Of a stretch of DNA of 64,000 nucleotides, positions 50,066-59,206 are shown one piece after another; within the stretch, counting starts at the first letter, position 1; each line of letters starts with the position of its first letter. Where the stretch lies: positions 62,001 through 126,000 of IMG/VR virus record IMGVR_UViG_3300042874_000443. One strand, written 5' to 3'. The notes below the pieces were generated by a model. The model searched no databases. It saw nothing but the letters and a program-made list of their open reading frames with translations, and was not told the DNA's origin. The DNA is from a virus. The translations under genes were made by a program, and so were the position numbers.

Positions 50066-52059
50066 TAGGTACCTTCAGCCTGTACAACAATGTCGATGGC
50101 GTTGGCAACGTAACGAAGCGTCCGCGGCGTCACGCCGAGCCCGTCCAGTTGGAGCGCGGGGCCGTCGATCTGTTTGGAAGGCTCGACGTTGACCACGTCG
50201 ACCGTCTGGTACGACATCACATCGCCCGTCGGGGCACGCAGCGCGTAGAAGATCGTCAAGATGGGCTGCCCTGATGCCAGCGGTACGATGTTGGCGATCG
50301 TGGGGTAGGTGTTCTTGACCAACTGAATGATCGAGGACACGTCGATCGAGGCTGCGGAGGCGTCGAACGCGTTGATGTAGTCGGCAACCGTTTGCGCGAC
50401 GGCGAAGTTGTCGAGCACGGTCGTCGCCGTCGACGACAGGACGTACGTGATCGTCATACTGACGACGACCGGATGATGTCCTCGCGGCAGCTGATAGGCT
50501 GCGCTGACGCGTTCACGACGGTCGCGCACGAAGCTGTCGATCGAGGCGAACGATGCCAACGTACGATATCGCACGCGCAACTGGTATCCGTCGAAGCGCG
50601 CCTGATTGGTATCCGTTCCGACGATCACGTCCATCCACTGGGCCGCGCTCTGCGCGTACAACGGACTGTGGACGACCGTCTGGAACTGCAGGCCTTGTGT
50701 TGGCGTCTGTGCTTCGGACGGTGTCGTATTGACCTGGTTGGGGAAGTGCACAAACCCGTCGAGCGTCGACTTGAAGGCGCTCTCGGCAGGCGCGGGATTC
50801 AGGATGGCCACGTCGAGAATGTCCATGACGGGGCCGCCGGGAAGCGTGATGCGCCCCGACGTCGCCGTGCTGCGCGACGTGAGTCCTGTGGTCAACGGAA
50901 CACCTCCGATGTCCGCGAGCACGTCGTTGTACGTCGGTCCGATACGTCCGATGACGTAGTTGACCGTCGTGATAGGGGACGCTTCGTCGGTTGCGACAGG
51001 GAAGGGCGCCCGTTCGCTTATGATGAGCTGCAAGCCGTCATTCTCGATCACGAGGAATTCGGCGGGCGTAACTGGAAGCCCCGCAGTGACGCGAATGATG
51101 TCACCCGGAAGTACCGCGGCAAAGCTCACGGAGCCATCGCGAAAGATCGTCGCAACACCGTCCGGACGCGCGAAGAGCGTGTTCACTGCACCCGTGAACG
51201 ACGTCTCGACCAGCCCCGTTCGAAGGTAGATGTCGACAGCACCGCCGACATGGAACTTCAGGTTGGGCGCGATCGTCGGGACGATGTCACGCTGCATCTC
51301 GAGGTCACCCATCCCGATGACCAAGATGCTTTCGATTCCATCGAACGTATCGTTGAGCGTCGCCTCGATCGAACGGCTGTTGATGAGGTTGCGTACCGAG
51401 ATCGCCGTGGGCGCGCGTGCGAGAATCGCGTCGACCGTTTCGGGGCCCGCTCCGCCAGAAAAGGTGATCGTGCTCTCGATGTGCGAGATGTACGGATTGA
51501 ACCGATCGAATGATGCGAAGAGGCCCGGCGCGATGTTGTAGGTTTCACCGGTCGCGATGGCCACCAGCGGAATCTGGAACTCGTAGTCGACGATGGACCC
51601 GTCGGCCTCCACGATCGGCACCAGCTCTGTCTTGGGGATGAACAACGTGTCCGAGCTATCCACCACGAAGATCAGCCCCTGGCTGTACGTGAACTGGATC
51701 GTGATCGGAATGAAGACGTCCACCTGTTGCGACGCGTGACCGATCGCGAAACCGCGTGCGTATCCGCCGCCCTTGGGCGTCACGAAGAAGTTCGACAGGA
51801 TCGCAGTGACAGCGTCTTGAAGCGCCGTCGTGTCTCCGCGCGTCGCGGCCTGCACACTGATGAGCGACTGCATCTGGCGGATCTGTGCCGCGTCTGCTTT
51901 CAAGAAGGCGAACACCGCGGCAAGTGCTTGCACGGTGAGGTCGCGTAACGCCGTACCCTTGCTGAAATCGCCGTCCGGGACTTGGTCGGTGAGGTACTGC
52001 TCGAGGAAATCGGCCGCGGACGCGACATCTGTCTGGTTGATCGTGATGGCGACGGTCAT
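50065..52059 (-). CDS. Baseplate J-like protein
   Basis: ATG 52059 overlaps the stop of the gp25-like gene (ATGA). The 664-residue protein begins with TVAITINQTDVASAADFLE, then GDFSKGTALRDLTVQALAA, which fits the N-terminus of J-like (gp47/gp6) baseplate wedge proteins. Long beta-rich regions follow (IGHASQQVDVFIPITIQF). The C-terminal part (TISLPRGHHPVVVSMTITYVL-like stretch, then AVAQTVADYINAF) resembles the helical J-like end. It forms the baseplate wedge that holds the tail fibres and drives contraction. Confidence 0.85.
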   Translation of the reverse strand: MTVAITINQTDVASAADFLEQYLTDQVPDGDFSKGTALRDLTVQALAAVFAFLKADAAQIRQMQSLISVQAATRGDTTALQDAVTAILSNFFVTPKGGGYARGFAIGHASQQVDVFIPITIQFTYSQGLIFVVDSSDTLFIPKTELVPIVEADGSIVDYEFQIPLVAIATGETYNIAPGLFASFDRFNPYISHIESTITFSGGAGPETVDAILARAPTAISVRNLINSRSIEATLNDTFDGIESILVIGMGDLEMQRDIVPTIAPNLKFHVGGAVDIYLRTGLVETSFTGAVNTLFARPDGVATIFRDGSVSFAAVLPGDIIRVTAGLPVTPAEFLVIENDGLQLIISERAPFPVATDEASPITTVNYVIGRIGPTYNDVLADIGGVPLTTGLTSRSTATSGRITLPGGPVMDILDVAILNPAPAESAFKSTLDGFVHFPNQVNTTPSEAQTPTQGLQFQTVVHSPLYAQSAAQWMDVIVGTDTNQARFDGYQLRVRYRTLASFASIDSFVRDRRERVSAAYQLPRGHHPVVVSMTITYVLSSTATTVLDNFAVAQTVADYINAFDASAASIDVSSIIQLVKNTYPTIANIVPLASGQPILTIFYALRAPTGDVMSYQTVDVVNVEPSKQIDGPALQLDGLGVTPRTLRYVANAIDIVVQAEGT

Positions 52060-52502
52060 TGGCGTACCTCGAGCGTGGGAAGCACAATCTGAAGCTGTTG
52101 ACCGGACACGTTGGTGATGAAGATCTGCGCCGAGAACCCGGGTCCCGACGGAACCTCAATGTAGTCGGTCACCGACGCAGACGCGAGACGTTCATCGTCA
52201 GGGATCGCCGCCTTTCCTGACTGCCAACCTTGGATGGCGGTAACCGTCTTCCCGACGGCGATGTCGAGGACTTCACGCGCATCGTTGAGGACGATGTTCG
52301 TGCCGATCAAGTTCGTCAGGTTGGTGCCGTACGTAACGTCGGTCGGGTCTGTACCCACTGGGGTCAGCAGGTACTTCGCGAACATGTTCACCAGTTTCTG
52401 CAGGCCGCGTACGGCCAGTGACCGTGTTTGTCCGAACGAATAGAACCCCATCCCAGTGTACTGGGCGGCCGGCACGATCTGGATGTTCACGTCAAACGGC
52501 AT
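52056..52502 (-). CDS. Baseplate wedge protein, gp25-like
   Basis: ATG 52502 lies next to the stop of the M23 peptidase gene's downstream end (TAAATG). The 148-residue protein has RSLAVRGLQKLVNMFAKYLL and DAREVLDIAVGKTVTAIQ, with a beta-strand end (FSAQIFITNVSGQQLQIVL), matching the small GPW/gp25 wedge fold. It sits directly before the J-like gene, the usual order of contractile-tail baseplates. It joins the wedge to the sheath or hub. Confidence 0.8.
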   Translation of the reverse strand: MPFDVNIQIVPAAQYTGMGFYSFGQTRSLAVRGLQKLVNMFAKYLLTPVGTDPTDVTYGTNLTNLIGTNIVLNDAREVLDIAVGKTVTAIQGWQSGKAAIPDDERLASASVTDYIEVPSGPGFSAQIFITNVSGQQLQIVLPTLEVRQ

Positions 52503-53612
52503 TTACGTTACCTTTCCATCCGACCATGTGCCCACTGAGAAGTCGAACGTCATAGGGGTCGCGACTACAGGAGCTTGCCCTTTGAATGCGGAGGCTACTG
52601 TATAAAGGCTTGTGCGGTGGACATCTACGGTTTGCGCGACGTTGTTCGCGTGCTGTGCTTGTCCATTTTTGATGTCCGCAACGCCTTTGTTTTGAAGCGT
52701 ATTGGCGCGGTTCAACCCATTCAGCGCGTTGGCCACCGCCCCTGACGCTCGCTGTAACCCTACAGACTCGAGGATCGGCAAGATAATGTCTGCCGCTTGA
52801 CTCGAGTTCGTTGAGTCTCGATGGTTCGGCCAGTAGTTCGGCACCATCGCGGTTGGACGAACAAGCACACGCAGACCGCCTGACGTAAACGCGACCTGGA
52901 GATGGAGATGTGTGCCCTTGTGGAACCAGTTGTAATAACCACCCGTGCCGCCCACCTCGCCGATCTCATCTCCTTCTTGCACTTTCTGACCGTACGCAAC
53001 AAATGTACGGTTCATATGAAAGTACTCAGTCTGGTACCCCTGAAAATCACCATCATGACGAATAGTCACGAACATGCCGCCGAACCCGATGTTGTTGGCG
53101 ACCTTCGACGCGACTTCCTCGCCTTTGGCGTTGTACATGATCTCCTTGGCGTCATCTCCGTAGATGCCAGGGACCTGAACGCCGCCACTCTTGGACTGGA
53201 AGCCAACGAAACGAACAGTGCCGCTGGCCATCGCAAACAGTTTCTCGCCGCGTGGCGCCGTGAAATCGAGCCCCAGATGCCGCGCAGCAGAATTGACCTG
53301 TTTGTTATACCCCGTTGACCGAGGGTCTCCCCAACCACTCGCAACGACGCGTTCACGGTTGGGCCCCTTCGCATAGGTGCCACTCATCGCAAGTGGAGAC
53401 CCAAACAGTCGCTTGAGCGGCACTGGAACTGTTTCGAAGAACCGTTTCTTGGTGACGGGGTCGTATTCAGGTGCAGGTATCGTCTGGTTCGCGTCGGACG
53501 TGACCTTTGCGCGCTGAGACGCCGCAGCGCGTGCCGCGCGTGCGCCTAGTTCATCGAAGGGCTGTTCAGCAGGGCGGACTGGGTCGCGATCCGAGGGATC
53601 GTCATTTGCCAT
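52503..53612 (-). CDS. M23 family metallopeptidase, tail-associated
   Basis: This 369-residue protein starts at ATG 53612 and overlaps the sigma gene's end by 11 bases. The LytM/M23 zinc site is HLGLD (H112, D116) and HLHLQ (H235, H237), in a GxxVRFVGF and GDEIGEVGGTGGYYNW context. A disordered N-terminal arm precedes the domain. A helical C-terminal segment follows. It should cut peptidoglycan cross-links at entry. Base composition is less GC-rich than its neighbours, which hints at transfer. Confidence 0.9.
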   Translation of the reverse strand: MANDDPSDRDPVRPAEQPFDELGARAARAAASQRAKVTSDANQTIPAPEYDPVTKKRFFETVPVPLKRLFGSPLAMSGTYAKGPNRERVVASGWGDPRSTGYNKQVNSAARHLGLDFTAPRGEKLFAMASGTVRFVGFQSKSGGVQVPGIYGDDAKEIMYNAKGEEVASKVANNIGFGGMFVTIRHDGDFQGYQTEYFHMNRTFVAYGQKVQEGDEIGEVGGTGGYYNWFHKGTHLHLQVAFTSGGLRVLVRPTAMVPNYWPNHRDSTNSSQAADIILPILESVGLQRASGAVANALNGLNRANTLQNKGVADIKNGQAQHANNVAQTVDVHRTSLYTVASAFKGQAPVVATPMTFDFSVGTWSDGKVT

Positions 53613-54345
53613 GGACCTTCTCCACGTGCTCGATCAGCTTCGCCTTGGCGTAGCTGTACTGTCCCTGCGTCATGTTGAGCTTCTTCTGAATCTCGGTGTT
53701 CGAGAGTTGCGTGGCGCCGCCGTAGCCTGTCAGGTGTTCGAAGATCGCTTTCTGCTGGGGAGCCAATCCGTGGTGGATGAAGTCGACGACGTGGTCTTGC
53801 TTGTCGGCGTCGTAGAGCCCGGCATCGCCCGTTTCGAACAAGCCGCCTGACTCGAGCAGTTCCTTGCGCCCGATCGACTTGCGGTACTCCTCGACACGAT
53901 GAACCGGCCAACCGAGATGATCGGAAAGCTCGTCAGTTGTAGGCGCGCGTCCGTGCGCGTCCGCGAGGTCCGAGTGCGCCACGTTGTAGCTGTGGTAGAG
54001 CAGCATCTTGTTCTCGGGAAGCCGCGCGACGTTCTGGTTCGCGTAGCTCAAGCGAGACATGCGTTGCAGCTGGTTGACCACGTGCGTGCCGAGCGCTGCG
54101 CCCTTGTTCGGGTCGTAGCTGTGGAACGCTTCCATCGCGAGACGCTTGCCTTCCGTCTCGAGAAGCGGACGCGCGAGCGTCCCCGACCACTTGTTGACCT
54201 CGCGATGGATGAGCGGTGAGACCTGCCCCAGGAGCGCGCTCGCATGCGCGTCTGTGGGCTTGTCCTTCCACGTCTTCCACGCATCCATGTCGGACTGTTG
54301 CCGTCCGGTTGCTGCGAGCTTGGTGATGGCGGACAACGCGTTCAT
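53602..54345 (-). CDS. Sigma-70-like factor in the baseplate operon
   Basis: This 247-residue protein starts at ATG 54345 (ATGA overlap with the hub gene). Region 2-like sequence is AMEAFHSYDPNKGAALGTHVVNQLQ (about 70-95) and the following NVARLPENK. A region 3-like helix-turn-helix is DELSDHLGWPVHRVEEYRKS (138-157). Region 4-like sequence is LAPQQKAIFEHLTGYGG with IQKKLNMTQGQYSYAKAKLI (194-238). It lacks a clear region 1. Such reduced sigma factors usually drive late transcription or are packaged with a virion polymerase. It is odd to find it between a lytic hub and a peptidase gene. Confidence 0.8.
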   Translation of the reverse strand: MNALSAITKLAATGRQQSDMDAWKTWKDKPTDAHASALLGQVSPLIHREVNKWSGTLARPLLETEGKRLAMEAFHSYDPNKGAALGTHVVNQLQRMSRLSYANQNVARLPENKMLLYHSYNVAHSDLADAHGRAPTTDELSDHLGWPVHRVEEYRKSIGRKELLESGGLFETGDAGLYDADKQDHVVDFIHHGLAPQQKAIFEHLTGYGGATQLSNTEIQKKLNMTQGQYSYAKAKLIEHVEKVHGK

Positions 54346-57300
54346 GTGCGGGGTGCCAGTTTGGTTTGGACGTTGGTCTTGTAGGCGAGCAGTGCTTCAT
54401 CCCAGTTGGCGCGCGTCTGTGGAAAGTTGTCCGCAGTGAGACCCGGTGCCGTAAGACCTGCGAGCCCGTCGGCGCCTGTCGGTGGAAAGAAGTCGGCTGG
54501 CGGCGACGTGAACGAGCGGATGCGGTCGAAGTAACGTGCGCCGACGCTGCGCGCGTGGCCGAAGGCCGGGATCTGCCCTTCGCCCGCCGAGTTGTAGAAG
54601 ATGATGTATTCGTCGAGCGAGCAGATGGGGCGCCAGTTGTACCGCAACGCGGCGTCCCGGCTTTCGAACAATTGTGACGCCGCGGACGCCGGTACCAAGG
54701 TGCGTGTGTCGGTGAGGTTGTGCTCGACACGCGTGGTTCCGGTTGTACCGGCGTTGTTGGCCGTCCCTTGCACGATTTGGAGCGCTTGGTTGATGCGAAG
54801 GTCGAGTGATGTCAGCTGCGTCTTTAGAAATCCGATCTGAACGTTGAGACTCGCGATGTTGGCGGTCAGCTGTGCGCGTGCAGCGGTTTGAACGGTCGAG
54901 ACAAAGTCGTTGGGGTCCTCGCTCGTAGTATCGCTGGCAGCATCGAGTGGCTTGATCGCAGCGAGCGAACGTGTGGCGCCGAGCAGCTCGGACTGCCGGC
55001 TCATGAGGGTTGCGCTCGTCGTATTCCGCAACGGCGTCAGGTCCGCGATGGTCTTGGCCGCAGCGACGTTCGCGTCTTGCGATTCCACATCGGGACCGTC
55101 GACGAAGATGGGATCGGGTGCTCCGTTGGGAATAGGGGATTCGTACGCCAAGATCTTTCGGAAATCGAAAGCCGCGTCCTTACCGAAAAGCGGCTGGGCT
55201 CCGTAGAACAGCTTCTGGTAGTACTCCTCCGCCTGCAGGAAGGACTGTGTGATCTTGCTGATGTCGCGCACGGGTTCTTGGGGCGCCGTTCCGCGCGCTG
55301 TTGCATCGTTGCGCGAGAACTCGTCCGCCAGCAGTTCGAACATCTCTTGGAACTGACGTCCGTACATGTACGAAAGCGTCGTGCCGCGTTGACCGCTATG
55401 GTCCATTCGATGTTGGACCGTCGTGATGTAGACGACAAGGTCAACACGTGATGCGCGTTGGTCGAATAATACACCGGGGAACCCTGGAACTACGTACGGG
55501 TTCCAAACAACATTCGCTGACCCCGTACGCTTGGCGTAACGCTCACGGAAGTACTCGAACTTCGCATACAGGTGATAGACGTCTTCGTTGCCTGCCGTGA
55601 TCTCGTTGAGCTGCGTAGCTGTCGCGTTGGAAACGACGGGGGCCGGAGGTGCTGTCGGAGACGTTGATGCGTCGGGCGGCGTTGCAGGCGCAGTCGTCGC
55701 GGGTGGCGACGGTAGCGCGCTCTTGTCGCTTTGCGAAATCGTGATTCCCGTCGCGCCCGGAAGCACGGCGCCGGCTGCAGTCGCGTTGTTGAGCGCTTTT
55801 TTCTGGAGACCGTTCGCGGTCTTCAACGCTTCGAAGTAGAACTCTTCCCAGTCCCTGGGCGCGTGTCCCAACGACAACTTCACCTGCGGCAAGATCGAGG
55901 CGGCGTACGCAGGTAGGTTGTGTCCGCGAAACTTGGTCAGCCGCCACATATCTGCTTCGGACCACGAGATGCCGACCGACTTGGCGAGCGTGTCGGCGAT
56001 CCCGCGCTTCACCATGATGTACTCGAGCCCGCATGTGATCGAGGTCGTGTCTGCTTGTACGAACGTCGGTTTGTCGACGATCAATGCGGGGTCCACGCCA
56101 TTGGGAAAACTCTTCGTACGGAGCTTCGCGCACTCCTCGGGCAAAAGTTGGAAGTAGCCCTTGGCGTGGTCTCCGTCAGTCGAATACCGCCGGCCGCCCG
56201 TTTCAATGTTGACCCAGGCGAGTGCGAACTCCGCCGGAACGCGTGTTCCACGTGCCGCGGTTGTGACTCGGTCACGAAGTTGTTCAGTGCCTGGCCAGTA
56301 GACGCGTGTGCCGTTCGGACCGATGACGCCGTTCTCGCTCTGCGTGATCATCGGCCCATTGCCCGACGGTCCGGTGGTCGGACGGGGCGGTGTTGGCGGT
56401 GGAATCGCGCCTGTCTGTGTGGGCGCAGCCACAGGAGCGGCTACGGAGTTGTCCGACGTGCCGGTCGTGTTGTTCGGCGTCGCAGTCTGCGCGGTGCTCT
56501 TGCCCTTCAGCTCTGACTGCTTGAGGAAGAAGAGCCACGGTGGAACCTTGCGACGGTCCATCACTGGGCCCTTGAAGAACTCCTCGGGGTAGAGGAGGAA
56601 GTTCTTGCCGTTGAACTTCGGATGGTCTTTGTCGCGCTCCTTGCTGCGCAGGTCTGCTGCCGGTGGATACGCGACGGCGAGCGCGTTCATGATCGTCTCA
56701 TTGAGTCCGCCCTTGGGGATCTTGAGCGTCGTCGTCAACGTCTCGTCGTTGAAGTACATCCGCGTCGGCTGCGTGACGTAGTTCTCGTCGTAGGCGATGT
56801 TGAGCACCTGCGAAGGGAACATGACGTTGCACGACGGCGGGATGCTGAAGAGCATCTGCGGCTTGGGGAAGTAGTTCCCCATGCGCTTGGGCTTCAACTT
56901 CCGCTCGGCCGTCCCTTGCGAGGTGACCCAAGAACCGAACGAGTCCACCAAACGGTGTTCGCGGAAGTCCGTCGACTGTACCAACCCGCTCGCGAGATCA
57001 ACGGTGACCAACGGCATGCCAGGGATCATCGCGACCTCCATGAGCATGGTTTGGTAGACCATCTGGATCATGTCCCAGATCGAGCCTGCGTTCTGTAGGT
57101 TCGGGATCAGGTCCTTGATGATGACGTCGACCGCCGTGACGTTTTGCGTCGCCTGCAGCACAGGGAAGACGTTCGAGTTTTCGACCTCGTCGAAGAACGG
57201 CGACGCGATGAAGCGGTTCTGGAAGTTGGTGATGCGGGCCCAGCGTGTGAAGAAGTTCGCCGCTGGCACCGTGCGGATGTTCGTCGGGATGACCGCGTCC

Positions 57301-57866
57301 ATCATTCCGCGCACGGTGTTGTAGAGAAAGTCGAAGGGCCGCTTGATGTCTGCGCCCGCCTGTCCTTGCCCAGGCAGAAGTCCTTGTTTGAAGAGCGCGA
57401 AGGGGTAGACGAGATTGCTCGAGGCGTTGGGGATGGTGGTCGTGTCCGCAGGTCCCGACGCGTGCCCGACCATGTCGTCGAGCGTCGTCATGAACTGCAC
57501 GAAAAGTTGTGTGAAGAGCGCGATCTGGTTGACGACCGTGAAGATGATCGAACGTCCACCTGACGTATTGCGATACCCCCATCCCGTGATCTCGCCTTCG
57601 CCGAAGAGGCGGAACGCAGGTGCTACGCTCGGGTCGACGTCGCAGTCGTCGTAGTAGAACACCGCGACTTGAACACGGTCCTGCGAACCCAAACGCACGA
57701 GCACAGGGTCCGCCGCCATCTCAATCTGCATCTCCGGGATCTGCCAGACGCCATAGCGGAGCGAGGCGGACTTCGCGGGGACCTCGAGCCCGTTGATGTA
57801 GACGATGAACGTGGCCTGATGGGGCGCGCTCGATCCGAACACCGCGTTGGACGCAGGTGCGGTCAC
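54342..57866 (-). CDS. Baseplate hub with transglycosylase-like domain, 1174 aa
   Basis: GTG 57866 overlaps the upstream stop (GTGA), which decides this start over an upstream ATG. The N-terminal about 480 residues are a hub-like beta-rich region (GLEVPAKSASLRYGVWQIPEM, QIALFTQLFVQFM). A Pro/Thr linker follows. About residues 535-640 hold FALAWVNIETGG and GDHAKGYFQLLPEE, an SLT-type pattern with Glu in NIETGG as the likely catalytic residue. The C-terminal half is beta-rich and helical. This is probably the central spike/hub that cuts glycan strands during injection, alongside the M23 peptidase. Confidence 0.8.
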   Translation of the reverse strand: MTAPASNAVFGSSAPHQATFIVYINGLEVPAKSASLRYGVWQIPEMQIEMAADPVLVRLGSQDRVQVAVFYYDDCDVDPSVAPAFRLFGEGEITGWGYRNTSGGRSIIFTVVNQIALFTQLFVQFMTTLDDMVGHASGPADTTTIPNASSNLVYPFALFKQGLLPGQGQAGADIKRPFDFLYNTVRGMMDAVIPTNIRTVPAANFFTRWARITNFQNRFIASPFFDEVENSNVFPVLQATQNVTAVDVIIKDLIPNLQNAGSIWDMIQMVYQTMLMEVAMIPGMPLVTVDLASGLVQSTDFREHRLVDSFGSWVTSQGTAERKLKPKRMGNYFPKPQMLFSIPPSCNVMFPSQVLNIAYDENYVTQPTRMYFNDETLTTTLKIPKGGLNETIMNALAVAYPPAADLRSKERDKDHPKFNGKNFLLYPEEFFKGPVMDRRKVPPWLFFLKQSELKGKSTAQTATPNNTTGTSDNSVAAPVAAPTQTGAIPPPTPPRPTTGPSGNGPMITQSENGVIGPNGTRVYWPGTEQLRDRVTTAARGTRVPAEFALAWVNIETGGRRYSTDGDHAKGYFQLLPEECAKLRTKSFPNGVDPALIVDKPTFVQADTTSITCGLEYIMVKRGIADTLAKSVGISWSEADMWRLTKFRGHNLPAYAASILPQVKLSLGHAPRDWEEFYFEALKTANGLQKKALNNATAAGAVLPGATGITISQSDKSALPSPPATTAPATPPDASTSPTAPPAPVVSNATATQLNEITAGNEDVYHLYAKFEYFRERYAKRTGSANVVWNPYVVPGFPGVLFDQRASRVDLVVYITTVQHRMDHSGQRGTTLSYMYGRQFQEMFELLADEFSRNDATARGTAPQEPVRDISKITQSFLQAEEYYQKLFYGAQPLFGKDAAFDFRKILAYESPIPNGAPDPIFVDGPDVESQDANVAAAKTIADLTPLRNTTSATLMSRQSELLGATRSLAAIKPLDAASDTTSEDPNDFVSTVQTAARAQLTANIASLNVQIGFLKTQLTSLDLRINQALQIVQGTANNAGTTGTTRVEHNLTDTRTLVPASAASQLFESRDAALRYNWRPICSLDEYIIFYNSAGEGQIPAFGHARSVGARYFDRIRSFTSPPADFFPPTGADGLAGLTAPGLTADNFPQTRANWDEALLAYKTNVQTKLAPRT

Positions 57867-58357
57867 TGCACGGCCTTTGCAAGACAGAGCGCGGCAGCAA
57901 GCGTGCACGTACGGTAACGCGGGTACTGCGCGATGGCGTAGAACCGCAGGAAATTGACGTAGGGCTCGGGAATGGTCTGGATCGTCGAAAGCGAATCGAG
58001 CGCGGGTTTGATGAGGTAGCGGTTCAGGCGCATGTCTCCATCGATCTCGAGGAATCGCCGACGCTCACACACGTTCGACTCCAAGACGCCCGGCGGCAAG
58101 TCGATGAGCTTGTACAAGATCGCGCCGATCTCCGTTTCGAACGCCATCTGCAACGCGACACGCGCGCCTCGTACCAAGTCATGCGTCGTCGTGAGAGAGA
58201 ACAGAAAGCGCTGCCGCAACTGCTCGAGTGCGTACGTCGCCATCGGTTGCTGCAACGCCGCTTCGAAGGGCGTGGATATCCCTATCCAACAACCATCTGC
58301 GTCTTCGGTCGGCGGCGGGCCCCCGAAGAAGAACGGGAATGTGAATGGGTAAAGCAT
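57863..58357 (-). CDS. Tail/baseplate protein, 164 aa
   Basis: ATG 58357 sits 10 bases from the upstream gene. The N-terminus is aromatic and Pro-rich (YPFTFPFFFGGPPP). The rest is helical and charged (VALQMAFETEIGAILYKLID). Its end overlaps the hub gene's start. It may be a tail-hub adaptor; the family is not recognised. Confidence 0.7.
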   Translation of the reverse strand: MLYPFTFPFFFGGPPPTEDADGCWIGISTPFEAALQQPMATYALEQLRQRFLFSLTTTHDLVRGARVALQMAFETEIGAILYKLIDLPPGVLESNVCERRRFLEIDGDMRLNRYLIKPALDSLSTIQTIPEPYVNFLRFYAIAQYPRYRTCTLAAALCLAKAVQ

Positions 58358-58366
58358 GGCGGGGAA

Positions 58367-59206
58367 CTATTCCTGAACTTCGATCCACGAGGCTAGGTAG
58401 ATCGATCCCGACGGGGCAAAGCCTACGTCGGTCGTATAGAGCGCTCGAATCAGGTCACCTGCTACGTAGGTATCGATGCCGGCAGCTTGTGTTGCGAAAC
58501 CGCCCTCTTGGTTCGAGCCTGACGTGTGTACGACGATCAATGTGCCAGGGATGCCATTGATTGCGATCTGCGCGGTGAGCGTTCCGCCGGTGACACCTGG
58601 GCCACCTGGTTCAGTGATTGTCGAGAGTCCAACGATGGACCCCGGACGTGTAGCGCGGAACTCACTTGTATTGGGTAGGCCTGTTCCCATCGGAGTGTTG
58701 GGGAAGCTGGGAGCGAGCGTTGCATTCGAACGCCATTGCGGAGGCAGCATGTGCCGTGAAGTTGGCGCTGCTCCGTTCGATGCTGCTGTGATGCGTCCCT
58801 GCGCGTCGACGGTCAGGTTGACGTTGGTGTACGAGCCCGGCGTCACCGTGGTGTTTGCGAGCGCGATCGAACCGCTCCCCGTGATGGGTCCGCCGATGAG
58901 GCCGACACCGGTACCCACCGACGTGACCGTGCCACCGCCCAGCGGTGTGTTGTTGTGCATCCACGTGTCGTCGTTGCGAAGCCACACGTAGTCCGCGACA
59001 CCTGCAGGCGCGGGATCCACCGCGAGTGGCGTCATGCCCATCCACGCCGCGCCACGGGCCCACCCTTGAATGTCGAGCAACGCCTGGCAGAGTGTGATCC
59101 ACTCGGACGCAACACCCCACTGCACGGGGTTGGCGCCTGGCGGCAACGGCGCCGCGTTCATCTTGTTGATAGGAACGGTCGTGTTGTTGTAGATGAAGTT
59201 GGTCAT
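58367..59206 (-). CDS. Tail fibre-like protein, 279 aa
   Basis: ATG 59206 overlaps the upstream gene's stop. The N-terminus has NNTTVPINKMNAAPLPPG. The middle is the classic fibre pattern GGGTVTSVGTGVGLIGG, then PITGSGSIALANTTV and LTVDAQGRITAASNG. A beta-rich C-terminal domain follows. This resembles a short tail fibre or receptor-binding shaft. It is likely trimeric; the receptor is unknown. Confidence 0.8.
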   Translation of the reverse strand: MTNFIYNNTTVPINKMNAAPLPPGANPVQWGVASEWITLCQALLDIQGWARGAAWMGMTPLAVDPAPAGVADYVWLRNDDTWMHNNTPLGGGTVTSVGTGVGLIGGPITGSGSIALANTTVTPGSYTNVNLTVDAQGRITAASNGAAPTSRHMLPPQWRSNATLAPSFPNTPMGTGLPNTSEFRATRPGSIVGLSTITEPGGPGVTGGTLTAQIAINGIPGTLIVVHTSGSNQEGGFATQAAGIDTYVAGDLIRALYTTDVGFAPSGSIYLASWIEVQE

